From: Lethocerus indicus
Taxonomy: Eukaryota; Arthropoda; Insecta; Hemiptera; Belostomatidae
DNA: 64,000 bases
Reading direction: 5' to 3'
Assembly (NCBI GenBank): GCA_019843655.1
Contig: JACDQD010000103.1
Coordinates: 8,742,001 to 8,806,000 of the forward strand
A program made the position numbers and the translations under genes. Below, piece by piece: positions 13,780 through 26,024 of this stretch (positions are counted from its first letter, which is position 1; the number at the start of each line of letters is the position of its first letter). Under the pieces are notes generated by a model that was given only the letters and a program-made list of their open reading frames with translations, did not search any database and was not told where the DNA came from.

Positions 13780-16530
13780 TTCAGTTATATTCCATACACA
13801 TATCCCCACAAAACTTTAGTTGGAAGTTTAGATTTGGCCGTATTCCTCAATAGTATCATAAATTAAAGTTACAAGTTTTTAACTGAAACAAGGTTCGAAT
13901 ATATTCATTCATTCTTTAATGTCAGCTCTACATACACAAAAATGTCAGAATATGAAAAAAAATTACCCATACAAACAATACGCCCGAAGGAGTGAAAAAA
14001 GTTTGTTGAAGAATCGTAATTACAGAGACAATGGTACATCGCTTCGCATTATAATATGGCCATGCTGTCTCGAAAGAATAACCTTAAATGCAATTATTTT
14101 ATAGTTTACATAACTGTAATATTAATTTTTTTGTTACCGTTACTAGTTTTATGCTCACCTTATCTCCAGTCACACTAAACTATTTTAGTACAATAAAAAA
14201 AACCATTCTGTTGTTCCCGGACAACTGGCGTTATCATGGGAATAGAAAATTAAAAATATATTTTTTAATTATATTTGTGCTGAGTTAATTTTGTAATGAT
14301 GTTTTAAAAACATTAAATAAAGGGAAATCAAATTTCAAAGCCGACAAAGCGACAATGGACCCTTTATGCAGGTCACTGTCAACAAAAGGTTAATACATGA
14401 AGGAGAAAGTAAATTTTAAACTGAAGAAAATCTTACACAGAAGGTATTATCCATTGAAATGTACAGACGGATAAAGCCGGAAGATTTAATAAAGATGTAA
14501 CGCAGGTGGTCGTTCCCCGATAGTTACACTATGGTAAGCCGCAAACTATTGGATAATTCACTCTCATAATAATTATGTATGATAAAAACTGACGCTTCCT
14601 TGACGGCAAATCCACTTCAAAAAGGCAGATGTCAGAAATAAAACCTCAAACACCGTGTGTAACTAAAGAGGTGCATTTCTTCACGCTAACACATTAAAAC
14701 TAATGTCTTCATATGCTACAAAATCAACAGGCACCGGAAAATTATAAAAGCAACCTAAACCGCCTGCAGAAGAAATTTACTTTTGTTTTTTTAGTTCTTG
14801 ATGATATGAAATAGAATTATAAAAATGTATTTTTTAATAATTAACTAAGCCTCACCAATTATTATTGTTTAAAGAAATTCGGCGCTTCAAACTATGGAAA
14901 TATCGTCAACTTTTTGGATATAATATGAGATCGCTGGACGTGTAAAGAAGACTCATGTGTCATCCTTAATTTCCTGGCCGAATTACGAGGTCGATTTCTT
15001 CTTCTTCACTCTACGGTTTGTACAACTCTGCTCTATTAATTCCGGAAATGTTTCCGGACCGCAATTACGTTCGGCCATTTCCCCGCCGTTTCTGGCATTA
15101 TCGGTGAAAGCCAGGCAGTCTGTGCAAGACAACAGCAACAAAAAAAATAAAAGAGGAAGAATCATCGTCGTTACATCTCGGAGCGTTCGACCTCAAGCGT
15201 AAATCAAGGTTCTGCAGTCGTTGCATCGATCATATTAACTACTCAAGAAATCTTCGCTCGTGAAATCTGCCCACCTTATGCCGAGCATGTTAAAGTTTCA
15301 ATCATAAACGGATTTACGGAGCGGCTTTTCAAAACGGAACATTAAAAAGAACGCCTAGACCGACAACCGCAATATGAATTATGTACATCTGATTCAAAAA
15401 ATCTTCTTTCTTTAAGACGCCAGGAACTTGCGGTTAACAGAAAAATATATCGCGATCTTTCCTAGTCTATAATTACAGGAATGACGGCTAGTTTTCAGAC
15501 TTCCATTTTCGAACTGAAATACGTCGCATTTTTTTTGTAATATATTATATACAAAATTTTGATATAATACTACCTCGGGAGGTCTTATAAAACACACAGT
15601 CTTAGAAAAGACTGCCCAGAGACCGGCCTTTGATATACAGTGTCTGTCATGCAGTTAGAAGATGGAAGTGATCTGGTCATGGTACGTAACTATTAAAACG
15701 CATACCTAGGGGAAATTTACGTAGACAATTGGAAACAATGTTGTATGAAAGCACATATTTAATATAGTGTCATTTAAATCGATACACTTAACTAGAAACT
15801 AAAATTTGAGACTAGATAAGGAAGTAGGAGAAAATAATTAATACCCATATTATAAAATCATTACACGTATGAGCGTATATATGTAACAGGTATAACACCG
15901 TTGTTATATGACATGAGGTTTCACTGAATCATATACCAATATAAATAATATTAATCTTTTCTTGTTAATTATCTTGTTCAAATTATTTTTAAAATAAAAT
16001 CTAAGGATTAAAATAAATATGAACTCATTTGAAAATAATAAATAATTTCACTTATATTTTCGTCACATTATTTCCCAAAATTATTTCAAGATTAACAAAT
16101 CGTTTTCAATCAAATATTTAAGTTTGTATAAGAATAAATCATATCTTATTTTTGAGAAAGATAAATACATCGTGTCATTAATGAAAGATTGAACTACTGT
16201 AATCCAATTCTTGGGTATCCTATAACTGCGTGAATGTCGCATTTAAGGTTTGATATTTATGACCAGAAGTAGTGTTACTACTTGTAGATTGCCCCTAGTT
16301 GTTGACTAGGATAAGCTGTATATCGAGGAATTGCGGAAAACTAAATCTGAGGAGAGAAGCTAGTGAGTGTGATTGGTGAGTGGACTGTAAAGACGGCGGG
16401 GGGCCACATTGGCCAAACGTCGGGCGCGGACAACAGCGGGGGCCGAGGCGACATAACGCAACCGATGCATTGTAGCATGAAATGTTGTGCAGGGGAAGGG
16501 GCAGGGGGGGGTGTCATTGTCGCCACACGG
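13780..16530. other. Intergenic, genes 1 to 2
   Basis: AT-rich spacer. A modestly GC-richer stretch at about 14980-15210 has frames on both strands that match nothing I know. No CPR exon relic was seen. Confidence 0.55.
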
Positions 16531-16546
16531 GGGGGCCCGCGGCCCG

Positions 16547-16554
16547 TATATAAG
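16547..16554 (+). promoter_or_regulatory. TATA box and initiator of gene 2
   Basis: TATATAAG sits in a very GC-rich stretch (16390-16560) with several G runs. A TCATTC initiator-like site follows, with its A at 16581, 34 bp after the start of TATA. This is the same spacing as in genes 15, 16 and 19. Confidence 0.75.
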
Positions 16555-16643
16555 ACGCCCGGTCACCCGCCACAAGTGTCATTCAACAACTGACGAAACT
16601 ACCGACGACAACTTTGACGACATCTCAGAGACACTACAACAAC

Positions 16644-16884
16644 ATGCTGACGTCTCAGGTGAGTTCGAAATTACAATTCTTGACGGGTCATACTTCAGGC
16701 AAAATAACGTGTTTGTCGTGAATAAGCCATCCCCAACTGAGGGTTTTATGGTGGCGACTGATTTTTTAAAAATCTTGAGCAGTAATACCGACCGTTAGAT
16801 CTAATAAAAAGGTCCATTTTCGATTTTTCACCGACTTTTAACAAGAACAACGCGTTTTACTACAGAAGAGAATGTCAGACCCGA

Positions 16885-16919
<35 letters not shown>

Positions 16920-18373
16920 TAGATCTCTTTAAAAATATTGAACAGTAACTCCTCTTTCCTAAAATAATCTCCTTCCTTAATTGATGTAGAAATTAATACA
17001 AAAAATAATTCATACTGCAAACGGTACCGGCAGGTATACCTAGTAGCCGGAATAGTACTGATGGCGGCCCTTGCCCACGGGCAGTACCACCCGGGCGGTC
17101 TGGGTTCGGGTTTCGGCAGCGGGTACAGCCACGGCGGGTTCGGGCACGGAGGGTACAGCGGCGGCCACAGGGGCTTCAGCTCCGGAGGTTCGGCTGGAGG
17201 TTTTACGGGACCCTCGCCCGCCAAGGACTTCGCGCACGACAGTGACGACCACCATGACTATCACGTAAGTACCTCATAAATATTCCGAACAGAATAAAAT
17301 ATTCAGTCCTGCATATAAACTTTTATTTAAAAGGAAACGTATTAGAGAAATTGATAAATATTTCAGTCTCCTGTCTCTGTCTCGAGTAATTTAGCGAGAA
17401 ATGAAAATAATTGAAGTGGAATTTCAAAATATTTTGCAGGAATTCTCCTATTAATCAAATACTTACACATAAAGTATTTTATAAATCCACATAATTGTAC
17501 AGATACTCAAATCCGACAGCGTAAAATAGAAGCGGAACAGTACGTCTAGTTAAGAACTGTCGACTAGTTGCAGAACAATTATGAGAGGTAGTAGGGCGCG
17601 TTTAACAGTTCACAACCGAATGGGCTTTCAAGCCTGTTTCACTGCATTTGTTAACGCTAGCAGAATTTGTTTCTAACTTCAGGGAACTTATCGCTCATAC
17701 GGGACCAGAAACATAAACTATTGTTAAGGACGACAAAGACACGTGAGAGTTACAGTACTCATCACTAACTATTAGAAAAATATACAGTCTTATTATCACA
17801 CATAATATTTACTTTTATGTATTATTCAATCCAGTAATGTTGTTGGTTGAATGCCTTCTTGGCGATTCAGAAAAAGTAACGAACAGAGATTTTCTTATAC
17901 TAAGGTTTTTTATCTAAAACCTTTCGAGAGATCATCCGACCCGGCACCTTAGCCGACAGGCAACGATAATCTTCACGGCGGATGGGCATGAAAGCGTGTC
18001 AAAAAATAACCGAAACCGGTCTGGTCTCTTCCCACGCCCAAAATCGCGGAAGTCAAAAACTAAAATACTCGACCGCTTTCAGGTGCCGGCCCATTACGCC
18101 TTCGAGTACGAGGTCCACGACCCGCACACCGGCGACTTCAAGACCCAGCACGAGACCAGGGACGGCGACGCGGTCAAGGGCTACTACACGGTGAAGGAGG
18201 CCGACGGTACCACCAGGGAGGTACACTACACGGCCGACAAGCACAACGGTTTCAACGCCATCGTCAAGAAGTCCGGACACGCCTCCCACCCGGCCCACTA
18301 TCACACGGGGACCACTGATAAGGCCCCAAAAATACGACTCCGAAATATCCAACTGTGTACATCCTCTGTCTAG
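16644..18373 (+). CDS. RR-2 cuticular protein with Gly-rich spacer, array gene 2
   Basis: Cuticle protein with the longest mature spacer but one in the array. Exons: 16644-16658, 17034-17264, 18083-18373; 178 aa. The signal peptide runs to about Ala19. Residues 20-70 are a Gly/Tyr/His/Ser-rich low-complexity block (repeated [11 protein letters not shown]), like the flexible or elastic segments of other insect cuticle proteins; exon 2 ends DDHHDYH. RR-2 domain about 87-143, with [22 protein letters not shown] and [14 protein letters not shown]. The tail is odd. After HYHTG it runs about 19 residues with a Cys and basic residues, unlike any paralogue; one extra G in the G run at 18307-18310 would instead give the ending HTGDH and a stop at 18316. 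A single-base deletion or assembly error is therefore likely. AATAAA at 18605 is distant. Confidence 0.88.
16888..16917. repeat. (AT)n microsatellite in intron 1 of gene 2
   Basis: Fifteen perfect AT units inside the 375-bp first intron. Confidence 0.95.
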
Positions 18374-18619
18374 TCCATTTTCGACAGCGAGCTTTCGGAT
18401 TTAACTTGTTTTGTTTTGTTTAGATTTCGTTGACCGAATATTTGTTAGTGTTGTTATAAAGTGAAAAGGAAATTTTTATACCTGTTTTTATAAAATTTGT
18501 ACTACATTGTTTAAAAATACATATATCTTAGGTTACAGAAAAATTTATTTTCAAAGTTTAAAACACCGGCCGATTGGTCACTTTCTATTCCTTAGAGCGC
18601 CCGCAATAAAACTACTATT

Positions 18620-20185
18620 TGATACACCTCGAGAATGATTTGGGCCGTTTCACAGGCCCAACGTTCGAGACGCGATCCGACTTTTCCGGTTCGGACAAAT
18701 ATTATTATTATTATTATTATTACGGAAGTAAAAGTTAAAAAAATGAATAAAAGAAGGGGTGAAAGCAAAATACGGGATATAAAACGGTCCGAACGGATCG
18801 CAATTAGAAATCGTGTCGTAACAAAAAGACAAATGTCCAGCAAGCTTCGATATTTTCTCTGTGTCCGTAACCACTAATTGCGCCACAAACTGTCAGAAGA
18901 ATGCACTTGTTCTAGAAGTTCCTCAAAGAGGCCTGATAAGTCTCATTAGTGTGATATAAAGAATATTTTCCTTGAGGAGCTGAAATGTCTTCTTCTGGAA
19001 TTTTTTTGCTTAGCAATAAATATAATTTCTGAATTTCTCTGTTCCAATCTGAAATGTATACGCATTCATTTGTAAGTTTATTCATTTGGATTACTCAAAT
19101 TCATGATACCAGTTTAGGTGGTACAACATTCCAGAAGTCCCGCATCCGCTAAGAAATAACGAGTCAGGTTGCAAACGCGACCTCGATACGTGGGCGTCGA
19201 ATATATGAGAAATGGAGCAGAAGAATGAGAAGACGTGGGCCTTGGCGCACAATGTTAATGTCACTCTGCCATTTCTGACACTAAACATGAATGACATTCC
19301 TCCTTTACTGGTTATATACCAGTAGGTCAACACAACGCTCTAGAAATAACGGGCAAGAAATTGCATAATTTATAGCCTGCATAAAATGTGCATCTTGTCC
19401 AACGGAAAAATCTTGAATTTCATGAATAAGCAACAAGGCCACGAGTTATGCGACAATAATAGAGGATTAAAATTTCATTGTAAGCCCCAATAAGGACTAC
19501 AGTAATTATTTGGCAAGAGTAGTGATGTAAAACAACATTATTCTGCTTCTATTAATAGAGGCAGTGCAAGGTGAATATTCGAACGAGCTTAATAGGACGC
19601 CCTTATTCGTCGTACGAAGCCACATATGGGAACAGTTGTCATAGAATCTAACTTACAGCCTCGGCGAGAATTGTTAGCGAAAATCTTTATTTTGCGCACA
19701 ATATTGTGCTCACGATAGATTTCACCGTTAAATTTCAACAGATGAGGGAACTTTGTAAACAAAAAGCTCCTAAGTTACAGTGAAAAGAGTGAAGGGTTAA
19801 ATTCAATTACGACGATATCTGACTGTATCTTCTGGTTGCAATAATGTTGTAGGGTTTAGGATTTTTGAAACTAACATCATCAGGACGCGCCGATTTTCGC
19901 TGAACTTAAATTGAAATAACATTAAGGAAAATTTATTGGTCGTGCCGAACTCGCAGTAACATTTAATTGGAAGGAGTTTTCACTGGGCTAATGCAACCAC
20001 ACGTTGATGGCACGTCTCACGGCATGTCAAACAGCCGATGGCGGATCGTGTAACCCGGGCCCTCTTCCCAATTAGGAATAAAATTAAAAGCGAAAACTTT
20101 ATCGCTCTTCTCATCGTTCCAGAGGCCTCCAATTAACAATAATAAGCGCCGGCCCCGCGTAACGCCCCGATTATAGGTGCAGCGA
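18620..20185. other. Intergenic, genes 2 to 3
   Basis: Holds an (ATT)n run at 18701-18722 and otherwise unremarkable sequence. The last 150 bp before gene 3 are GC-richer, typical of the proximal promoters here. Confidence 0.55.
18701..18722. repeat. (ATT)n microsatellite
   Basis: About seven ATT units downstream of gene 2. Confidence 0.92.
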
Positions 20186-20190
20186 ATCGC

Positions 20191-20226
20191 TTATAACGAT
20201 CGGCATACTCCGTTGGAACGGCAGTC
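20191..20226 (+). promoter_or_regulatory. Putative TATA/initiator of gene 3
   Basis: A weak TTATAA box at 20191 is followed by GCAGTC, with its A about 31 bp downstream of TATA. The box is poorer than in the other genes, so expression may be weaker. Confidence 0.45.
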
Positions 20227-20253
20227 GGTTGTCGAGCACAGCACTCACCGGAC

Positions 20254-21179
20254 ATGATCTCTTTCAAGGTAAGCATACTTTGAACAGCCCCACCAGGATA
20301 GCAGGTAAACTTATAGCGGATTCGGGTATAAACGCTAAGAGGCGATCTTCGAAGAACCATTATTTCCTTCCCTACAATTTATCCTAGGGATTCTTCAAAC
20401 ACCCACTGAAATTCAGGTTCAATACAAAGGTATATTCTAAATATAAAAACGTACCTCATCCAAAATCCTCTCAGACGATAGGAATTACAAATAAAAGTAA
20501 GGACGGAGTACTGCAGGTAAGTACTGTCTACAGACTCTTATTGGAAGGATAACCTAGTGATAATAGTATTGTCAGATATGCTTATGCCTAATTTATTTCC
20601 GACAGATTTACGCGGTTTTCTGCGCTCTCGCTGTCATCGCCCTTTCCGCGGGTGCGATCAAGCACGATGACGAAGAACAGGAACACGTCGATCACTACGT
20701 AAGCCAGGAATAGATATATTAAAATAACGATTTTTTCCTTTAATTCACAGTATTAGTGTTATGCAGAAGTATAATAACTGGGAAAATACTAACATTTCGC
20801 ATTGACCAGAAGAAGTATTGATAGAAGCTATTTTTGGATGTAATTTTGCGATCCCGAATCATTTAAAATTTACACGCGATGTACTTATGAGAGACGTGCA
20901 AAGAAGCTTGCAAATGCCGAAAGTTCAAACACCTGTACATATTTGCAGTCCCCTCCACGGTACAAGTACGGGTACAAAGTGGAGGACGCTGGGACGGGCG
21001 ACGTTAAAGGCCACTCAGAAGCGAGGCTCGGGGACCAGGTGAAGGGCTACTACATGGTTAACGAGCCTGACGGGACCATAAGGCATGTCCACTACATCGT
21101 GGGCAAGCACACCGGATACAACGCCGTCGTAACCAAGACTGGAACACCCCTTCACCACCCTCCTTCCACTCAACATTAA
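20254..21179 (+). CDS. Divergent RR-2-like cuticular protein, array gene 3
   Basis: Exons: 20254-20268, 20606-20698, 20949-21179; 112 aa, the shortest in the window. Signal peptide MISFK plus a hydrophobic run to about residue 20; the acidic/His spacer ends EHVDHY. The RR domain (about 41-97) is complete in length but the most diverged here: DPHTG has become DAGTG, EADGT is EPDGT, YTAD is YIVG, and HNGFNAVV is HTGYNAVV. The spacing of the aromatic residues is kept, so the chitin-binding fold is probably retained with altered surface. The tail is short (H-H-P-P-S-T-Q-H). AATAAA at 21210 lies 31 bp after the stop. The intact frame and splice sites argue against a pseudogene. Confidence 0.85.
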
Positions 21180-21219
21180 TATTATAATACAATAATAGTA
21201 CAATTTATTAATAAAAGAA

Positions 21220-22495
21220 ATATTTTTTTGTTTTAATCAGTCTTTCGTGTCGGTGAAACCCTCTATTTCAAAAATTTCAGTTTATACTTTAATGATTCAT
21301 GAGCAAGTGTAAGCCTAATAACAATTAGGCAGTCCTAAAAAGTCCTAAAAACATGGACAGCATGAAGATTGGGATGTTAGCCAAATGTTTACTATACACA
21401 ACCTCGATTAAAATCATACTGTATCGAACATTGTTATTGCTAAATATATAATTATCATAAATTTGCAAGAATATATTTTTTTATTGAAATCATTACGGCG
21501 AATAAAAATTTTAATTTAACCGAAACGCTGACGTTTTTCCTATATACTGTATAATTATTAGCCACATTGCATCTTGTAAAGTTTGACAATAAAAGGGTCT
21601 AGGTCAAATATTACATTTTTCCCTCCTTCTGGACCCGGACAGGAATGTAAATTCCTGCACTTTAAATTGATAAAGCGCACATTACGCTTGCAAGAAAACT
21701 GTTCATTGTCGCACGTTGATTTTGTGACTGATATTCGACGAAAAAGGCTTCGCTTTTATAACGAGCCTCTATTTACCACACTCCGGAACTAAGGTCCACT
21801 CACCTCCTCAAGTTCCAAAATATTGTATAATAATCTGTTGAAACATTTTCTGTATCCTTGATTTAAATGATAAATTCACGTTTATGTAGTGTGTTATAAT
21901 ATTATTGAAAAATACGAAGGTTAAAAGCGATAACAATCCTATTCTTATTTGAACTCAATTAACTAAAATTGGTCCCAAGAAACAACTGACATATTCAATA
22001 AATACTGATATACTTTTTCACACTACAACATGAACCGGCCCCATTTTTCTAATTCCGTTCATAATTATTATCATATCTTTAACACAACATCACATATATA
22101 TCACATTAGCGATGTTGAAATGTTGACACAATCTCTACATTGTTTTGATCATATGTGCGACAATATTAATGTAATTTTCAAATAAAACAATAATAAAATC
22201 AATTTTAAATACAAGGTGATACTATGAAATAATATGACATGTACCCTTCTCAGGTTGAGAAAGCTGTAAATTTACATAGTTTACAACAAGGAAAAATTCC
22301 ATCGGACCGAAATGAAATAATTTATTATCAATGGACCAACCATTTATTATTAATAAATGCAAATCTACGTGTAAAAATTAGAGCCAATGTAACAGCTAAG
22401 TTACGAAAAAGCAAGATTACAGAAACTCTGATTTAGTCACAAATGTAAATGATACCTCACACACGAAACACTAGTTACTAAACCAGTGGCTATCC
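21220..22495. other. Intergenic, genes 3 to 4
   Basis: AT-rich spacer. I see no exon relic, RNA gene or clear repeat. Confidence 0.5.
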
Positions 22496-22543
22496 GACCC
22501 TAATTCCGGGGTGGGGCTCAGTAGGTTCCCATTTATATAAATA
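22496..22543 (+). promoter_or_regulatory. Core promoter module of gene 4
   Basis: GACCCTAATTCC followed by GGGGTGGGG (22496-22516) precedes a TATATAAATA box (22534-22543). An ATTATCAGA initiator lies near 22572. This is the leftmost copy of the module shared by genes 4-11, 13 and 14. Confidence 0.8.
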
Positions 22544-22601
22544 TCGGCACCTGGACTTTATGCTCATTATCAGACAGCAAAGCAGTCGAACACCCAAAGA
22601 A

Positions 22602-23163
22602 ATGATCTCTCTATTCGTAAGTTGGATTCTGTTGATGAGTTGTGATTATAATTTACCGATAATTATATTCAATACACTGATATTTACAGGGTCTAGCCCT
22701 TCTCGTCGGCATCGCCGCTTCTGTTCCGTTGTCGGTTCACTACCCGACACATCTGGGCCACCACGATGCTTGGACATCACACGGCGACCACGGATTATGG
22801 GATGATCACGATTATTATGTGAGTATAGTCAAAGCATATAATGCATACAGTTTACTGAAATGACATAATAATATTTAAATTTTAATACAGGCTCCGGCCC
22901 ACTACAACTTCGACTACAGCGTCCACGACCCGCACACAGGCGACGTCAAGAGCCAGCAGGAGACCAGATTGGGCGACAATGTTAAAGGATCTTACAGCGT
23001 GAAGGAGGCCGACGGTACCACCAGGCATGTACACTACACGGCCGACAAGCACAACGGATTCAACGCCATCGTCACCAAGACCGGTCACGCCATTCACCCG
23101 ATTCACCCAATTCACCCAATTCACCCCATCCACCACCACTCGCTTCTCTACCATCACCACTGA
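22602..23163 (+). CDS. RR-2 cuticular protein with HPI tail, array gene 4
   Basis: Exons: 22602-22616, 22690-22818, 22891-23163; 138 aa; introns only 73 and 72 bp. Signal peptide begins MISLF and ends near residue 16. The mature spacer is rich in His, Asp and Trp, ending WDDHDYY. RR-2 domain about 53-109 ([42 protein letters not shown]). The tail has four H-P-I units and ends YHHH. First member of the compact core; exon 3 is almost identical in DNA to those of genes 6-11, 13 and 14. AATAAA at 23196. Tail-to-tail with gene 5. Confidence 0.94.
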
Positions 23164-23204
23164 TAATAGACGCCCAATGTACAGATCACGGATAAAATAA
23201 AGTA

Positions 23205-24070
23205 TTTTCAAAGCAAAAGGTGTCGACGCATTCTGTTTCAAAACCATTACAAAAATGATTTTAACTATGAAATTGGTTCTAAATATTCTTTACGAAATTA
23301 CAGCTTATTTAATCCATTTGGCTAAAAATTAGAATTTAATGTATTAGTTACTTTCCCTGTTACTTCTGGAGTTAATTTATGCATTCCTGAATCAAGTTCC
23401 ACCAAACTACAGCCATTAATTAAAAATAATTTAGAATTACTTGTTAATGAAAATTAATAAGTTTAATTAAATTATTAAAATAGAAAACTTAAGCCATAAT
23501 TTATATCAGGGCCTTTAGTTGAGTTTAGAATCCGTCCATCAAACGGATAATTTATCAGGGCAACAATGTTAGAAGCTGTTCAAATATATTGGCATATAGT
23601 TGTAAATATTATTTACAGCTGATGGAAATGTTCTTGTATTACACCACTAAACCATTCTGTAGAAATATTCTACCTTTCGTCAATATCACCATTTCAGGGA
23701 TAATGCCTGCCGTGGTTGCGTAGAAAAATTTAGACTGCAATTCCAGTCAGGCAAATAGAATTCTTGTGTATTAATGCCAAAGTATTAAACAGCTAGGCGC
23801 ATAAAATTAAAAAATCGCTAATTTACAAATCGAACAGATTTGAAACAGAACTACCATATTCACTACTCATTATTAGCTGTATTAAATAAGCTGGCGACAG
23901 TGTTTCTAACGCACTATCTTAATTCAATTTTGATGTTAGTTATGTACAGCTTGATTTTCGCTCTTTATTTATAATGATAAATAATTAATATTAACGTTTT
24001 ATATAGAATTCAGCTTTTTCAAACTTTGGTGGAAAATTTATTCGAACACAGGCTTTCTTAGATTGAATTT
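23205..24070. other. Intergenic between convergent genes 4 and 5
   Basis: AT-rich spacer between two 3' ends; nothing recognised. Confidence 0.5.
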
Positions 24071-24089
24071 AATTTATTGGTCAATATAA

Positions 24090-24681
24090 TTAGTGGTGGT
24101 GGAGATGATAGCTCTGAGATTCGTGATGGATGGGGTGAATTGGGTGAATGGCGTGACCGGTCTTGGTGACGATGGCGTTGAATCCGTTGTGCTTGTCGGC
24201 CGTGTAGTGTACATGCCTGGTGGTACCGTCGGCTTCCTTAACGCTGTAGTATCCCTTAACGTTGTCGCCAAACCTCGTTTCATGTTGGTCTTTGACGTCT
24301 CCGCTGTGGGGATCGCGAACACCGTATCCGAAGGAATAATGGGCCGGAGCCTAATATTTCGTTTAAAATTATATTATTGTCAGTGACATTTTATTTACAA
24401 CAATTTGAAGCTATATCTTTTACTAAAGTCAACTGAAAAATCGTTCAAAGGAGTATTATCGCAGCTTACATAATAGTTCACATGCTCGTCCCACGTTTCG
24501 TCATGGTTGTCCAGATCCGAATGAGGGTAATGCCTCGGAATAGCCAGAGCTGTGGCAAGGGCTGCCATAAATACGAAAGCCTGAATCGAATTATTATTTT
24601 ATGAAATTAATTAGGTTTTGACCACAGAATCCGTATTAATTAGTGTTCTGTACATGTTATACTCACGGGAATTGTGTTCAT
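24090..24681 (-). CDS. RR-2 cuticular protein, array gene 5 (the only reverse-strand member)
   Basis: Exons in transcription order: 24681-24667, 24580-24470, 24350-24090; 128 aa. Signal peptide MNTIP plus a hydrophobic run ending near Ala18. Spacer rich in His, Asp and Glu, with a Trp, ending HVNYY. RR-2 domain about 47-103. Its first half differs from the core genes ([30 protein letters not shown]), but from EADGTTRHV onward the DNA is identical to them. The tail has two H-P-I units and ends LHHH. AATAAA on the minus strand is at 24078-24073. Donor GTGAGT follows exon 1, GTAAGC follows exon 2. An inversion of a single gene within a plus-strand array explains its orientation. Confidence 0.93.
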
Positions 24682-24733
24682 GGTGGTCTCTTTTGATATA
24701 TCTCGAGAACTGGTGGCCAAAGCCCGAGTGTAC

Positions 24734-24781
24734 AATAAATATATACTTTTGACTCTGTAACCCCACTCCGGATTTTCGGTC
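24734..24781 (-). promoter_or_regulatory. Core promoter module of gene 5
   Basis: Read on the minus strand, AAATCCGGAGTGGGG (24775 down to 24761) is followed about 30 bp later by a TATATATTTAT box. The module was inverted together with its gene, so it is a promoter part rather than a strand-fixed feature of the locus. Confidence 0.75.
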
Positions 24782-24784
24782 TAA

Positions 24785-25920
24785 TAAATATGTCACGAAA
24801 TTGGAAACGTAAACTGCCAATTATATGACACTGAACCGGAGTCCGTTAATTAGGAGAACCGCCGCTAACAAATATTTCAACATTGATATGCCATATTAAA
24901 AATGTACAGAAACATTAATTGTGAAGAGAAACCGACAGTTTGGTATTACCTAATATTCAGGAGTTATCCCATTCTTCTTTAGTTAATGTCCTTATACTTG
25001 TAATGAGCTATAATTTAATGAATTTTCATAATTCGAGACAGTTGGGTTACTACGTACTGCGTACTATCTGCCCAATAAATCAGACGTGAATCAGTAGATC
25101 ACAACAACTATCACTGATTAATTATTATTACAAAAATTTGTTACAGCCTACTATACACAACCCGAGGTACGATATATGAGCTATCGGTGCGGTTCATATA
25201 AATATTCACTTTGACATAAATATGTATTTGAGGACATATTAATTAGTGAAGGTACGCAGCTACATTCCTCCTACCCGCCATAATGAATTTGCCAGCGAAG
25301 TGAAGGTGACTAACAATAATAAGCCACGTGAAACTCAAACGGTAGATTTTCACATATTTTACTTCGTGCTTTATAAGAATATTATGTCATGTACGATTTA
25401 GCAATTTCATTCATACAAAGTGATTAAAAATGTAAGTGTACTTAGGTAGGTCTTGAAGGTTCATATAGTGGGTCGCATTCTATTGTATTTCCTATTCCCC
25501 AGTTACCTCCATTAATGAATAATCAGCTCACCTGAAAATAAAAAATATACCAAATGAATACTATTAAATATTACACAATTTGCTGTTTGAAATATTTTTA
25601 GTTTTATTACTCTTTACCAATCTACAGTATTGATTATTATATGGACATCATAACTAATATGAAAAAAATTAGAATTTATATCTCAGTTTAATAGTTAAAA
25701 CTATAATAAGATAATTAGTGTATAATATACAAGTTTTAAAATTCTCATGAACTAATATAAATCAAAACATTAACACACATTCATTTTTCCAGAACAGAGT
25801 GTGATGTTGCTTCTATTTAAACGAAATAAAATTAAATGGTAGTATGTAATATCATAGTACAAGGATAGATAAATAAAAATCTGACCTAAAACACAAACCT
25901 ATTACCAAACTTTGACTGGT
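24785..25920. other. Intergenic between divergent genes 5 and 6
   Basis: About 1.1 kb of AT-rich DNA between two head-to-head promoters; nothing recognised. Confidence 0.5.
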
Positions 25921-25921
25921 C

Positions 25922-25967
25922 GACCACAAATCCGGGGTGGGGATGTATACACGGAGCAGTATAAATA
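25922..25967 (+). promoter_or_regulatory. Core promoter module of gene 6
   Basis: AAATCCGGGGTGGGG (25928-25942) is 32 bp upstream of TATAAATA (25960-25967). CTATCAG near 25996 is a possible initiator. Confidence 0.82.
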
Positions 25968-26024
25968 CGAGCGGATCAGAATCACAGGTACTATCAGCCT
26001 ACAAGGGAACAGTATAACAACAAT

